From Darksidea phi (lineage: Eukaryota; Ascomycota; Dothideomycetes; Pleosporales; Lentitheciaceae): 64,000 nucleotides of DNA. This document shows positions 1 to 12,200 of this stretch, piece after piece. The stretch is from the NCBI GenBank assembly GCA_030770425.1, contig JASJFT010000042.1, positions 215,613 through 279,612 of the forward strand. The letters are read 5' to 3'. The notes under the pieces were generated by a model. The model did not search any database. It was not told where the DNA came from and saw only the letters and a list, made by a program, of their open reading frames with translations. Numbering within the stretch: the first letter of the stretch is position 1; each line of letters begins with the position of its first letter. The position numbers and the translations under genes were made by a program.

Positions 1-2
1 AT

Positions 3-571
3 GCAGACCCTTTCCTCGACTTGGGCTCCGCATCAGTCCCAATCCTCGCACCCTCCCCGCCATCGTCCCCCACCCAGCAGCCGGACGAGCCGCAAGAACA
101 TATACTCGTCCGAGTACGTAGCTCGCCCCCCTCCTTTCCCCCTGTAACGATGCTAATGCACGGAAACAGCTCATATGGACCCCGCTCCTCTTCACATCCT
201 TCCTGCTTTCCCTCTTCCTTGTGAATCGATCCGACCGTTCCCGCCGCTACACTTCCTCCTCGCACTCTTCTACGTTGCTCGCCAGGCTCAATCCCGAACC
301 CTACCAGGACTCCACGAACACGACATGGGATCGACGAGGCTCAACGTCGCATGTCGAGCCCCACGACGCTATATCGCCGGGACAAACTCAGCCGCAGAAG
401 AAGAGGTCGTGGTATTTGCACAAGAAGATCCGCAAGGTGGTGAGGCTAGAGATTAGCGATGCGCTTGAGATGCGGAACAGGGTTATTGTGGTGATGGTGG
501 GTGTGGCGCTAGGATTGGCGTATGTGGGCTGGATGGCGCTGCATTGGCTTGTTGGCATGGTTTGGCGATAA
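3..571 (+). CDS. 3' part of a hypothetical membrane protein (5' end outside window)
   Basis: The reading frame enters from the left edge in frame 3, runs to 113, is interrupted by an intron at 114-169 (GTACGT donor, GCTAATG branch-like site, ACAG acceptor) and continues from 170 to a TAA at 569-571. The join is phase 0 and fuses a Pro/Ser-rich segment to a hydrophobic stretch just after the junction (LIWTPLLFTSFLLSLFLV). A polar, basic Ser/Thr-rich linker of about 85 residues follows, then a second hydrophobic segment near the C-terminus (VIVVMVGVALGLAYVGWMAL). The visible part therefore looks like a two-helix membrane protein or the end of a larger one. I do not recognise the family. The next gene is convergent, on the minus strand, more than 800 bases away. 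Confidence 0.6.
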
Positions 572-1399
572 GGATATGACGGATGAGGGAAACGAAGGTA
601 ATAAAACAAGAGAATTCCGTATTGATGATGGTGGGGAAGACGGATTTTTTTCGCATCTGCGCTGCAATCTACACAAACCGGGTTTCTAGGCATGTACTTT
701 GGGTAGCGGGTCACGAATTACGAAATGTCTGATCAGGACCGGAATAAGGGAAAAGGCAAAACTGTACGAATGTGACAGCTGTCTGGATAGAGCGATGTAG
801 GACATATATCAAAGGAATACCAATTCTTTCCAAGCAAGTCAACCGAGCGATTATAAATAGTAGCGTACTTGAGTTAAATTCGACTATTACTGCAAAAAGC
901 AATGAAGCCTATCATCTATCCCAAAGCTATACACAGGAAACAAGACAGTTACAAAAAAAGGATACGAGAAGCAAAGAAATAGACAAAGGACAGGAACAGG
1001 GATCCAGCCCAGGAGTATTAGGTGCAAGGTTGCGCAGACCGCCGAAGGAGAATCTGACAAAAGAAAGGTGGGCGGAGAGTAGAGGAAGATGCGGCGGTCC
1101 CGATGATATCGATGATGCAGATGAAAGATGCAAACCAACAAAAGAGAACATGTAGCAGTAGAGACATAGATGCTCGCTCAACAAACACAACACCAATCCA
1201 CCCGGAGGAGAAATTGACCAAAACTGTCGGGTATCAACCAAGAAGAGTAGGGTATCGTCCCTATATGCTCCACCAGATGCTCCATCCCGCCTCCTTCCAT
1301 CCATCATTCCGATGACCGCTGCTCGTCAAAGGCTGGATCGTCACAGCTCCAGCTCTCCATCCGTATGATGATGTCGAGCTCCTCGACATCACCATCTAG
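572..1399. other. intergenic, convergent 3' regions
   Basis: This stretch lies between the stop of the left-edge gene and the stop of the LYAR-like gene. Short open frames here lack protein-like composition, and I see no RNA gene or repeat. It probably holds the two 3' UTRs. Confidence 0.5.
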
Positions 1400-3213
1400 T
1401 CATGCGGTCTCTGGCGCGAAGAAAAGTACGACCTCGCCTCTGTCGTTACGCTTCAACCGCATGCTCTTCCAGAGCTCTTTCTCTTCCTCGGCCTTGCTGG
1501 CCTCGCTGTCCCAGCGCTCATAGCGTTCACGATGGTACCTCTTCAGTGCTTTGTTGACGCTCATACCTCGCTCGGAATCGGGGCCCTTGTTGATGAACGA
1601 CATGAACAGCTCAGCGCGAGCCTCGGCCTCGGTTTTCACTGGTGCAAGGTCACCGTTAGGACGGACGATCAGCTGACCGTTTCCATTTGGCACTGGCGAC
1701 CGAGACTTGGAGGGGTGGTATTCAATAGCCTTCACGGTCTTACGTTCGCGAGCCGGTGATGGTGACGAAGAGTACTGTCGGCGGCGACGACGATCGCCAT
1801 CGCGAGTGCGTCGGCTTTCACGTGTAGAATCCTCCCTCTCCCTTTTCTTCATCTTGGGCTTGATCTTGACGAGAGCAGTGCTAACCTTGCGCTCTTTCCG
1901 CTCACGTTCACGCCCCCGCTCCTTCTTCTCTTGCTTTAGCTCAGCCTTGCGGTCCTTCTCTTGCTGCATCTCAAAGTCTTTCTGTGCCCGCATGAACGCC
2001 TTGGAGGCGCCTTGCCTCGCTCGCTTCATTGGGCTGAGTGGTGAGTTCTCTACATATTCTCCAGAGTATTCAGGCGAGGGAGGAAACTCTGGGCGAGCCA
2101 GCAAGCGATTTAGCCCACCAGTCAGACCCGAGTGCAGAACAGGTGGGGTATCGGCCATGATGAGGTCCCTCTGGTGCTGTGCACGGACGAGCGTCATGTC
2201 GAGCTCAGCAGGCGAGTTGCGCTTGCGCTTTCGCTCCTCCTTCTTGATCGTCGTGCTGACGTCCTTGGACTTGGTGCGGCTCTGCTTCGGTTTGGGAGCC
2301 GGGGTGGTGAAGTTGAAGTCGGGTTCCTGCTTGCGGAGGTTGTAAGAGTCGAACCGTTCGTTGGTAGGTCGCACAGGCCCGTCGCCGTATGCGAATCCAT
2401 CCTCGCCAAACGCGTCATCCGGTACCTGAAACTTCATCACGTCCGACACCGATGCCTCGAGTTGTTCCTCGTAGGCGGGCGGCTGGCTGTCTTCGATCAT
2501 GCGCGCCTCCTCCACAGGGAGGTGCGTCTGGGAGGCGTTCGGCGTCGCGGCGGGGTCGAGGAAGTCGAATACATTGACGGAGGGGAGCGCAGCAGTCTCG
2601 CCATAGCCCAGGGAGTTCAGGGCTGGCGGAGGGGTAGGAGCGCGCGGCGGGGCATCGACAACGGCGACGGCGCCGCTGTCTGCGTCGGGCGCATCCTCAA
2701 CGTAGGCGCTGCGCGGGACGAGGGCTTGCGAGTTCTGCTGGGCGCTGTCTTTCTTCTGGTGTTGCGGCTTCTTCTTCTCCCGGTACAGCTTGCCCTGGTA
2801 CTTCTGGTCTTCGGTGATGCATGACTAGCCATTGGTTAGCGACAGGCCCGCAAGAGTGCACAAAAACCAAAAATTGGGCCGAGCATAGGAACAATCGAAG
2901 AGACCATCTAGTAGTGGCGTTCCCCCGAAAGAGCGAGGAGCAGTACGTACCGTGTGGGCTTTGTAGCTGGTGCCCTCGAAATGAACCATGCAGTCCAAGC
3001 AGGTATAGGACGCGCCGTAGCACTGGTTGCGGTGGCCGTCAAGCTTCTTCTTAGTGAGGACATCCCCACAGTTCTGCTCGCAGCAGTTCGCAGTCAGCGG
3101 CCGTGACAATGCAGCGCACCTCCAGGGGCGAGGGGTCCAATCGGGCGGCTGAGCGCGGCGGCCCGGCGAGAGGGATGGGGACGTAAACATACCTCGCAGG
3201 AGAACGAGACCAT
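1400..3213 (-). CDS. LYAR-type C2HC zinc-finger nucleolar protein
   Basis: Three exons on the minus strand: 3193-3213, 2951-3073 and 1400-2824; the introns (119 and 126 nt) have GTATGT and GTACGT donors. The product is 522 residues and starts MVSFSCE-NCGDVLTKKKLD, the hallmark of the LYAR zinc-finger pair, followed by C-x2-C and a His of the second finger (TCLDC, AHT, SC). After the fingers come a KKKPQHQKK basic patch, a long disordered region, a very charged Lys/Arg/Glu block at roughly residues 310-420 with RS-like segments, and a conserved-looking C-terminal region. LYAR proteins act in the nucleolus in ribosome biogenesis and growth control; that role is inferred from the family. The tiny first exon encodes just seven residues, and the start is fixed by the MVSFSCE motif. 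Confidence 0.9.
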
Positions 3214-4232
3214 GGTCGCGGTGGGAGACGATATGCAAACCAGCGGTGAACAGCTGGCAGGCGGTCAATGGATAGATGAAGGATGTCGGTGAGGTTCAGG
3301 TTGGGGCGAGGGCCATGCTGTATCGATTGCTGCGGCGTGGGGGACGTGTATCAAGTTTCAGTCTTGGTGTTGGCGGGCTCATCAAACACGTACGGTATTT
3401 TCCCTCGCCCTAGCCTGTGCTTGGACGGCATCCCCTGCGCAAGCCCTGGTCCGCTGCAGCCGTCTGCACGATGCGCGCTACGAACCAAAAATAATCACGC
3501 GACGGGGCCCATCAGGGCAGACTGTGGGATGGGCGCGCCACAGACCCGGCAGACGTCACGGCGAGTTCTGCGCCGTCGTGGCTGCGCAGACCCGACCGCG
3601 ACGGCTGCCGGCATGGGCATCGCGTCGACCACGGCGAGGGTGATGCGCATCCGTGACACTTCCAGCTGCCCAAATCTGCACCGTCGCAGGTAGACGACCG
3701 TGGCTTCATACCATTCACTACTAAGGCCAGACGAACCCTCGCGCGCCTCTCTATCTGCCTCCCCCTTGGCGGGCTGGCCGCGTGAGCTCCTATTTGCCGT
3801 GTGAGACCGGCACTATCTGCTGCTGCTCGTATGGCCCTCCACCACAAAGGCTCCCTGAGACATGCTCTCGTGAAACCCGCTGACGTGACCTGCGGATGTC
3901 CCGGGCGCCCACTGTGCCGGGTCATCGCCCACCCATCGCATACCGAGTGACCTCAAAACGCCATCGTGAGAAGCAGCAACTGCGCTTTCTCCGCGCGGCA
4001 CGTATTGCTTCTGCGCCCGCATGAAGACGGCCAGTGTCGCTGGGTCCTCATATCCCTGCCTCCGACCCTCAGTGAGCACCCGCCCCTCAGTGAGCACCCG
4101 CCCCTCTCACATCGCTCCCCGAGCGTGCTGGCCCTAGGGCATGCCCTCGGAGCGGCCTCGACCTGCGCCTCTTCCTCTTCGAGCCTTTGTTTCTCTTTGC
4201 TGCTCCTTTGGACAGCGCCGCCCCCCGGGGTC
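3214..4232. other. intergenic, GC-rich, with a short tandem duplication
   Basis: About 1 kb between the LYAR-like start and the ERV2 stop. No frame here has recognisable protein features. It contains an 18-bp sequence (CAGTGAGCACCCGCCCCT) duplicated head to tail at 4070-4087 and 4088-4105. The part next to 3214 should hold the LYAR promoter. Confidence 0.5.
4070..4105. repeat. 18-bp perfect tandem duplication
   Basis: Two adjacent identical copies of CAGTGAGCACCCGCCCCT. No link to a gene is visible. Confidence 0.85.
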
Positions 4233-4933
4233 CTATCCGGCTATCCCAGCCTTATCCTTGTCGTTCCCCCCTTCGTCTGCGCAGCCGCAGTCGTATGCAT
4301 CCCCAATGTTCTCGCAGTTGAACTCGGGCTTATGCAGTCGCTTGTTGACGATGTTGTGGACCATGCAGCCCCACATGGCAGCAGCCGACCGTGACGATAC
4401 CTGGGGAGGGTACTTCGCTAGCACCTTTCCGAAGTGTTCAGCACACTCTCCGCTGCGAACGCAGTTAGCCCCCGCCTGACTTCAGCTGCAGAAACGCCAT
4501 GCGGCGCGTGGCGTACCATGGGTACAGGCGCTGGAACAGGTGTACGTATGATCGCAGCGCTTCCTTCTCCTCCTCTGTAGGCTTCTCGGGAAATCGTCCG
4601 AACGTGGTGTGGAGCACTTTCCATGCTGCGCGGCCGAGTTCTGCCCTGCATGAGGGCAAAATTGTCAGTCATGTCTCTTTGCTTATTGTGATCATGCGGG
4701 GGGATGTGCTGGAAGACGTACTTTGCCGTAGCGTTTCCCAGCTTCGGCGCAATCGCATGCCCTGTCAGTACGGCGCCGCTCTGAGTTCCGCCTGACTTGA
4801 CGTGCTTCGCTTGCTCTATCGGGGAGGGGAGTCCTGGAGGTTCTCGATGTCCTTCTAGCAGAAGTATTGAGAAAAGCGCAATGCAGAACAAGGCGAGCAG
4901 GACGAAGCGGCTTCGTGTTCCGGTCGGTGCCAT
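4233..4933 (-). CDS. ERV2: ERV2-like FAD-dependent sulfhydryl oxidase
   Basis: Exons 4722-4933, 4517-4645 and 4233-4452 give a 186-residue protein. Residues ~9-28 form a hydrophobic signal anchor, so the enzyme should face the ER lumen. The Erv/ALR FAD domain follows: AELGRAAWKVLHTTFGRFP binds FAD, the active-site C-x-x-C (LYPCGECAEHF) is restored exactly across the second splice junction, and AAAMWGCMVHNIVN is the second FAD-binding helix with its structural Cys. The C-terminal tail contains a further Cys-rich segment (YDCGCADE), which fits the shuttle disulfide of Erv2. The family passes electrons from dithiols to oxygen to make disulfides for PDI. It is transcribed divergently from the aminotransferase gene; their starts are 454 bp apart. 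Confidence 0.95.
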
Positions 4934-5387
4934 GGCAAGAAGATGGGAGGTCTCCGCCTAGGTTCGAGGTCCAAAAAATGCGGTCGCGATGACGGGGTAA
5001 GGAATAGCTGGTTGGAGTGAACTCTTGAAGTCTCGATGCCCCGGAGCTCGAGTTTCGGATGATTTCGCCAAGCTTTCTATTGAGCCCTCACACCACTCGG
5101 CTAGGCCTTCCCCGCTGACATCCATGACATGAGTTGCCTGCAAGGAACGCAATTTGTGAGGCAAAGCGTCCGTGCCACGGAATCACTGGGTGTTCTGTCG
5201 GTGAATCTGACGGCTCATCCCAGTGTGATATACTCTCCCGGCTGGTTCAGGATATCGGCGGAATTTCAGCACCGATATCGCAGCTGATTACGAGCTTACA
5301 GAGCCTACGAGCAGAATAAGTTCGAATATCTAAATCTCCAGTGAAGCCCTTCAAGCCGAAACACAGCTCACACAAACGTTGCACAAC
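4934..5387. promoter_or_regulatory. bidirectional promoter region ERV2 / aminotransferase
   Basis: The 454 bases between two divergent start codons must carry both promoters. I see no convincing TATA box or known operator, and no open frame with protein-like content. Confidence 0.5.
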
Positions 5388-6896
5388 ATGTCCGATTATC
5401 CCCCGCCCCCTGTAAACACCATTGGTACGTCGATCGCATCAAAAGCCTGCTTCCGAGCAAGAAGCCCCTGTGTAAATTTCGACTGACCACTTGAACAGAT
5501 TGGAGTAATGTGGGATTCAAGATCCGAGAAGGCAAGTCACTCCCAGCGGCGTTGTCCAATTGTTTTTCCAGAACATGCGCATTCAGAATCAATTCGTTGA
5601 TTACGGAAGGCATTCAAAAGAGACGGAGCTTAAGAGCGCAGAGAACAGTCGGCTCGCCACAGTCTTGAATTTCGTACTGTAGTGTGCTTCCGTGGACCGA
5701 AAGGCCGCTGCTTTAATATTAGCCTCCCGCAATCATTGATATAGTACCTTTTCGTTCATTCTGCTTTCCATTTGAACATCCAAGCTAACAACTGTAGTTG
5801 CCGGCCATGTTGAATCACACTACTCCGTCAAGCAGGGAAAATGGACACCTCCACAATTCATTGAGGACCCGTTTCTCCGCCTCCACGGCATGGCTCCTGG
5901 CTTGAACTATGGCCAGCAATGTTACGAAGGTCTAAAAGCTTTCCGTGATCCGAAAGGCAACATCAACATCTTTAGACCAAACAAAAATGCCGAGCGAATG
6001 CAACACTCTGCCTCATTTATCTCGATCCCGGGAGTTCCTACGGACCATTTCCTCGCATGCTGTAAGCTTGCGGTCGGAATGAATGCCGCGTACGTGCCGC
6101 CACACGAAACTGGTGCGGCCATGTATGTACGACCGTTGTTATTTGGAAGCTCCGCACAGTTGGGGTTGAATCCGCCTGAAGAGTACACCTTCTGCGTTTT
6201 TGTGATCCCTACAGGAGTTTACCACGGGACAAATCCGGTTGACGCCTTGATTCTGGAGCGTTTCGACCGTGCAGCGCCTGAGGGTACAGGTTCAGCGAAG
6301 ATCGGTGGGAACTATGCACCGGTACTACGATGGAGCGAGAAGGCGCATCATGACGGTTACGGAATCACCCTTCACCTGGATAGCAAGACCAGGACCGTGA
6401 TCGATGAGTTCTCCACATCAGCGTTCATTGGCGTGAAGAAGGACGGTGACAAGGTCAAGCTCATTGCATCGAACAGCAAGAACGTCATCAAGAGCGTGAC
6501 CGCCGACAGCGTCCTCAAGATCGGAGAGTCCTTTGGCTGGGAGGTCGAGGAGCGAGAAGTACGTCATCGCTTCCACCCCCTCAGTACTCACACTGACATG
6601 CATAGATCCCTTACACAGAACTCAACGAGTTCCAAGAAGTCCTTGCTGCCGGTACCGCAGCGGCTCTCGTTCCGATCAAGTCGATTACCTACGAATCAAA
6701 GGGCGAGAAATTCACCTACAAGGACGCCTCGAGCGAACCAGGTCCCGTTTGCGTAAAGCTTCTTACAACATTGAAGGGCATTCAGCAAGGCAAGATCGAG
6801 GACAAGCAGAGTTGGCTATTTCAGGTTGATAGACCGGAGTTGTGGGGCAAGCAAGGAGCGAATGGAACGGAGGAGACTGTCGATCAGCTACCGTGA
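5388..6896 (+). CDS. branched-chain amino-acid aminotransferase (class IV, ToxF-like subgroup)
   Basis: Exons 5388-5424, 5499-5531, 5798-6558 and 6606-6896 encode 373 residues. The start MSDYPPPPVNTIDWSNVGFK, the HGMAPGLNYGQQCYEGLKAF motif, the PLP-lysine in KIGGNYAP (about Lys191) and the DEFSTSAF segment identify a fold-type IV PLP aminotransferase of the branched-chain family; the DEFSTS variant is typical of the fungal subgroup that includes ToxF. It should interconvert Leu/Ile/Val and their 2-oxo acids. No targeting peptide is obvious, so it is probably cytosolic. Intron 2 (5532-5797, 266 nt, the longest I placed in this window) has a GC donor, GAAG|GCAAGT. I see no other secondary-metabolism genes around it, so a primary metabolic role is more likely. 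Confidence 0.93.
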
Positions 6897-7558
6897 GGTT
6901 CTCAAACAACCAATAGATTTCCATACAAAAAGGTTGAAAAAGGCGCTCTTGGTCAAATCCTGCGAACTAGAAGCCGATTAGGTGGAATCAACGTTTCCGG
7001 AGGATATCAATGACAATTGTAGCCGCATGCTTCCTGTCACATACCCACGAGCACCAATTGAATGCAATACACAAACCATCACATGAACGACCTCTCGTTT
7101 CGCACAGCTCCATGTTTTCAAGTCAATAATTCATGAGGATTCTTCCATCTATTCCCAACGGATGAATATTAAAAATTAAAACAATTCCTCATTATGTTCC
7201 ATATTCAGCCAATCATAACCCACACCGGCGCTCAGAAACGGCAAATCTCCGGTCCTACACCAACGTCATCCCTGCCCCCGCTGCCGCAACGCACGCGCAC
7301 CTATTGCGTCCGCCTTGCCGTCGTACGACTTTCGGAGGTCTACATCACCGCAGGCAGACACAAGACTTGCCTTTCTTACCTGCGCAGTCCCGCCAACGTC
7401 TTACACATAATCTCGCTCTCCCTCTTTTCGTACAAAGTCCGTTCGATCGCGACTGCCGGCCTTATCGGTAAACTGGTTGCACTGTGAAACTTGCTGCACG
7501 TGGGGACTGGGAACCGCGGGGCTTTGGGCATTGCTTTCGTGAAGAAGACGAAGAAAGT
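6897..7558. other. intergenic
   Basis: Between the aminotransferase stop and the cysteine-protease start. AT-rich first half, pyrimidine-rich second half; it should hold a 3' UTR and the next promoter. No feature recognised. Confidence 0.45.
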
Positions 7559-8591
7559 ATGCCATCGCTGAGTAGGATGGTAGATGGGGCGAGGAGACAT
7601 TTTGGCGATAGTTTGAGCCCTGACGACGCGTATCTTTCTTGTGAGTTGCCGCTGGAACCTGGAACGGATGCATGGGTGTGCTAATCAGAGGTAGATTATG
7701 ACGTCCGAGGTGAGTACGCTACATGTGAAGATGTACGGATTGAGAAGAGTGTAGGAATACTGACGCGATGTAGTGATGAAGGCGGATGTGGATAGTATCA
7801 AGAATGACTGGCTCACAGACAATGCGCGTCCTCCCTTCCTCCATATCCCAAGTACCACCACTAATATACTTCTCTGCAGGCTATTGCATTTTGGCAAGAG
7901 TAAACCGCCCGCTTCTGCCGTGTCCTTACCATACTTACGCGCACATAGGTACCTCGAGCGCGAAGAACTAAAAGATTACCCCAAAGCGCAAATCGTCCTC
8001 CTCCGTCCCTCAATGTCCTTCCTCCTCCAACATACTAGTGACCCACGAACCCTGGAAGGCGCGCTCCCAAAGTTCTCTCATACAACACACATCTTCCTCC
8101 CTATAAATGACAACACAGACGTCGCACGCGCAGAAGGTGGCTCTCACTGGTCCCTCCTCCTCGTCTCCATACTCGACGGTGTATCCTTCCACTACGACTC
8201 GATGTCCCCAAGCAATGACCGCGAGGCACGGAATACGAGCATTAAGCTAGAACAATTGCTGCAAAAGCGGTTGCGGTTCATCCATATGGACGATGCGCCG
8301 CAGCAGGAGAATGGGAGTGATTGTGGGGTATTCGTTTGTGTCTTGATGAAGCACTTGCTGCTTAAGCGACTGCTCCGAGCAGATGCGACGAAGAAGATTA
8401 GCATGAGTATGAAAGATCAGCATATCAATGCGTCAGATGGACGGAAGACTATGATGCGGATCATAGACGCGAGGAAAAAGGAAGGAGAGCGGCGGAGATC
8501 ACGATCCGTCAGCCCGTTCCGGCCTAAATCGAGTCAGTCGAAGAGTCCACCGCGGATAGGGGAAGAAAATGACAACTTGAAGACAACATAA
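7559..8591 (+). CDS. Ulp1/C48-family cysteine protease, NEDP1 (deneddylase)-like
   Basis: Five exons: 7559-7640, 7695-7709, 7774-7823, 7880-7899 and 7949-8591, giving 269 residues. After splicing the N-terminus reads SPDDAYLSYYDV, then DWLTDN-AIAFWQ-EYLER, which is the substrate-groove start of Ulp/SENP proteases. The catalytic triad is visible: His in GGSHWSLLLV, Asp in SFHYDSM, and Cys in NGSDCGVFVC, with the oxyanion Gln in APQQENG. The small size and lack of a long N-terminal extension point to the SENP8/NEDP1 type that removes NEDD8 rather than to a nuclear-pore SUMO protease. The C-terminus has an RS-like basic tail (ERRRSRSVSPFRPK). Exons 2 and 4 are only 15 and 20 nt. Intron 3 (7824-7879) needs a GC donor (AAT|GCGCGT), the least certain junction of the model. 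Confidence 0.88.
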
Positions 8592-9281
8592 GGGTCGGCT
8601 GGTTGTAGCATCTCTTAGGGTGGGGGTATCCGCGGAGCTAGAAGCTTGGTGATCCCTTGTTGTGCACCGATGGAGTAGCACTACGACTAGCAATACCATT
8701 CGATACGGGTTCACAGCGTCAATCAAGGCTTCCTTTGCATCCAGGGGGTCTTATTCTTAGTTACGCGTTGCCATGGCCTAGATGGTGTTGCTTCTAATGA
8801 AAAGTAAGTTTACGAAGCTTGACGCAGTTACGGTTATGGTAATGTAATTGGCTTATGAGTTCTGTAAATACCAAGTAGCATTAGCATGGTGCAATGGCGG
8901 GGAACTTCTCAGATGCAGTGTTTTTGGTCTATCGCTATTGTCATGAAGGTGATCAGATGCTCCTGCCCTCGTATGCATACTTTGAGCATATATACTGACT
9001 AGTCTACTCCATAATCCGACAGTAGCAGCCCGCCAAAATCCGCTGATTATGCATTCCAATGCGTTGATACCCACGTAATATGCCTAAACACCGTTCCATG
9101 CTGGGTATCATATCCCACGGTATCGTGCCCAGTATCGTACATGTAAAGGAAAAGGGAGGCATGCACGAAACGCTATGCTATGCGCCTCGTAACCTCTATA
9201 GTCGTATGACGCCCAAAACCCCTCTTTCGTCTCGAGTGACTATCCCCGGAAAGGGCAGCGACACCGATTGTGCCCACGGCT
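8592..9281. other. intergenic, convergent 3' regions
   Basis: Between the stops of two convergent genes. No repeats or RNA genes noted. Confidence 0.45.
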
Positions 9282-12200
9282 TTATCCGTCCAGTGCCTCG
9301 CTATCCTTCGCCAGCTTCTGCAGCAGCTGCTCAGAAGCCTTCTTCATCTTGCCCTTTTTCTTTTCCACATCCTTGAACATGGCAGTAAACTCGCCGTTGT
9401 GGCGATCGATAAGCGTATCAAGCATATGCTTTCCGTCTCTTGCATACATATTTGCGATGCTATCGACAGCAGTCTCGTTGTCTACAACGTGACGCATGAC
9501 ACGTGTAGATACGCGGAGGAGCTGTTCATGGAGGGACCGTTGGTGTGGCTGCAGACTAGCTTCCCATTCCATTTCTTCGGCCTCTGAGGTGGGCATTAGA
9601 GGATCAGTCCGCGGCTCCAGCTCGGCGGATGTGGAGCTGTGAGAGCTTGGTGAGCCATCTAGAGGTGGTGGAGAGGACTTGAAGTAATCAGGCGAAGCAT
9701 TCTGCTTCGGAAGTGCTTCGCTTTCCTGCTGAACGAGTGTATCGCCATTCATATCGACATCAGCCGAGAACGCGGATTCGATCATCTGTGTACCTTCAAC
9801 AGGTTGTAGGGGACCGGTCTGCACAAAGTTATCCATGACCACATCAACGCTTTGGCGTGCTTTTCTGGGCGCTCCCGGTGCTGGAGGCCCAACTGTCCGG
9901 CTGCGCGATTGTCTGGCCGGTTGCCTCACTCGAAGAGGTTCTGCGCCAAACGGTTTTGCTTTGTGAGCTAGGGCGGGTTCGCGGGTCTGCTTAGGTGGCT
10001 CGGCAACATAATCCACTTCACTGGATGTGTCGCTGGAGCTTCCGCTGTCGCCTAGTTCGATAGGCAATTCGATCGACGCACCTTCCAGGATTTTGGCCTC
10101 ACTGAAGGTAGCCTTTTCATCTCCAGTAAGTCGTCGTGTGAATGAGGTAAGCTTTTGAGAGTTGGGGCGGTGATTAAAGGGATCGTTCCTCTCAATCTCG
10201 TATATGCCCATCTCCCTTTCCATGTTCACCCGGCGAGGGTCTGCATGCCCAGATATGGCTGTGGACTCTGCATGGGGAGAAGCAGGAGTCGGCTTGCTAT
10301 TGCTTGAGAGAAGCTCTACGTTCACCGACCCTCCAGAGTAACTTCGCTTCTCATGCTGGTGCATGGGCGTATGACGTCTATCTGGCCGTTTCCCGGGTTC
10401 CACAATATGTTGACGTTGCGATCCAGGTGCAGTCTGAGTAGTTTGGGCAACAGTAGGTTTGGCTGGAGCTTTCATACTTCTGTTTAACCCCGCCATGAAA
10501 TTGGTGGAAGGATGCTGATTCTGTCTTCTACAGGGGCTGGAAGGTTCGGTGAGTACTCGCAAAGGAGCATTTGTCGACGGGGGTCTAACTGAGATAATCT
10601 CTTCTTGTTCTGCATCGCGGCCCATCAGCGCCGAGCTCATCTTAACTCGCTTCACGCGCGACGGGGTCGCTGGAGGAGACGATTGTGCAGGTCGCTTCCG
10701 GGTGGCAACCAGATTCTCATGTCCAGAGCTCTGCTCTACGATCATAGCGTGCTCGTTGTTGCCTTCAGGTTCGTTCAATTTATCCAAAGTATGGATTTCT
10801 AAATCCAGGAGCGCGGTATCTGGGAGCCTGGACAGTTCGCCCAGGTGATCTTCGGATGGATTGACGTTCTCTTTGCCGTCTACCGCCGTTTCGGGGTGCG
10901 TCTTTGGCTTCTTGGACAGTGCACTTGGGATAGGTTGGGATTTAGATACCAATTGCGAAAGCACCGAGGGCTTGCTCAATTTCACTGGTTGATCTTCTGC
11001 ACTTGACAGCCTGAGGTCTCTGTTGCTTTTCTTTGCCTTCGGTTCGGCTGGTACCGCGGCCCTTTTTAATCTAGGCGCCTTTGGGACCTGGCTTCGTTTC
11101 GCTGGTGAGTGCGTCCTCCTACGCTTATTCTCAGTATACTCCGAGTCACAGATCTCCTCTTCTGACGTCTCTGGTTCTTTGTAAGTGACTGCTTTGGCCC
11201 GCTTCCTCTTTGCTCGCAGGTTTGATCTTGTTTCGTCATCTTGCGGGATAGCGAACACATCAGAGTCTGCGTGCCGTAGGCTTGGAATTTGTGCGTCTTT
11301 CGGCTTCGCTATCTTTGGCAAGTTTGAGGGTAGAACTGTAGCGCTCAAGCTTGCTGCTTGGCTTTTCGGAACGCTATTTTTGGTGCCGGACCGAAGAGAA
11401 GGAATTGGAGCCTGTGTTCGTAACGACGGTTGACTGAGTGTGTCTTCTTCTTGTTCAGCGCTTTTCACTTCATGTCTCCGCGATTTTGGCTTAGGCTTTG
11501 GTTTCGGGCCGATCGGTCTTGCTTTCGTGATTGAACTCGCAGGCTTTTTAGAAGCATTTGCCGTGCCGTTCAGTTTCGCAGACGGCTTCATCGTCACCAT
11601 AGTTGGTCGCTTTATCCTTGGCGTCTGCTCGGGAAATTCGAACTCTTTGTCGCTTCTCTGACCCAACGGTAGCCGTTGTGTGGTCACGCTTGATGACGCA
11701 GGTTTTTTTACCATTGGGAGAGCGCCAGGTTTAGGTAGGACGAGTTGTTTCGGCACCGCAATGACGGAAGGCTCATGCAAGCTGCGCGCAGCAGCCACGG
11801 CAGCATGCGATACATTACTCGCCGATTTGGATGTTGGTAGGCCTGTGGATGACTCCACTACCACAGTTTGTGGGGCAATGGCTCTTGGGGTGATGGCTCG
11901 TCGTGTAGCAGGCGCTATTCGAGAATTATCTGTCGCAATCGAGAGTCGAACAGCCGGTTCCGTGCTTTCTCTCGTCTCTTCAGGGGCTACAGAGTTATCA
12001 TCTGCGCTTATTACATTTTCTCCAATGTCCGCTAGTGCGTGCTGTCCACGCTGTGCGGCCCTTGTAACCCCGTCTTGTTCTGGCCCAGCGCCCGGTAGTT
12101 GGTCCAAGGAGAGGGGATCGGTGCTTGCCATCAGAGGTAGACGTAGAAGGTCAATGATGGCATTTTTGCACTCCATGGCAACTTCTTCCGATGTGAACAT

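Noticed and set aside
3283..4097. Overlapping open frames on both strands between LYAR and ERV2
   Set aside because: They overlap each other, have Arg/Ser/Pro-rich compositions expected of random GC-rich DNA, and show no domain.
5388..5531. Frameshift in exon 2 of the aminotransferase gene
   Set aside because: A first reading suggested an extra G, but careful reading gives TTCAAGATCCGAGAAG and the frame is intact with a GC donor.
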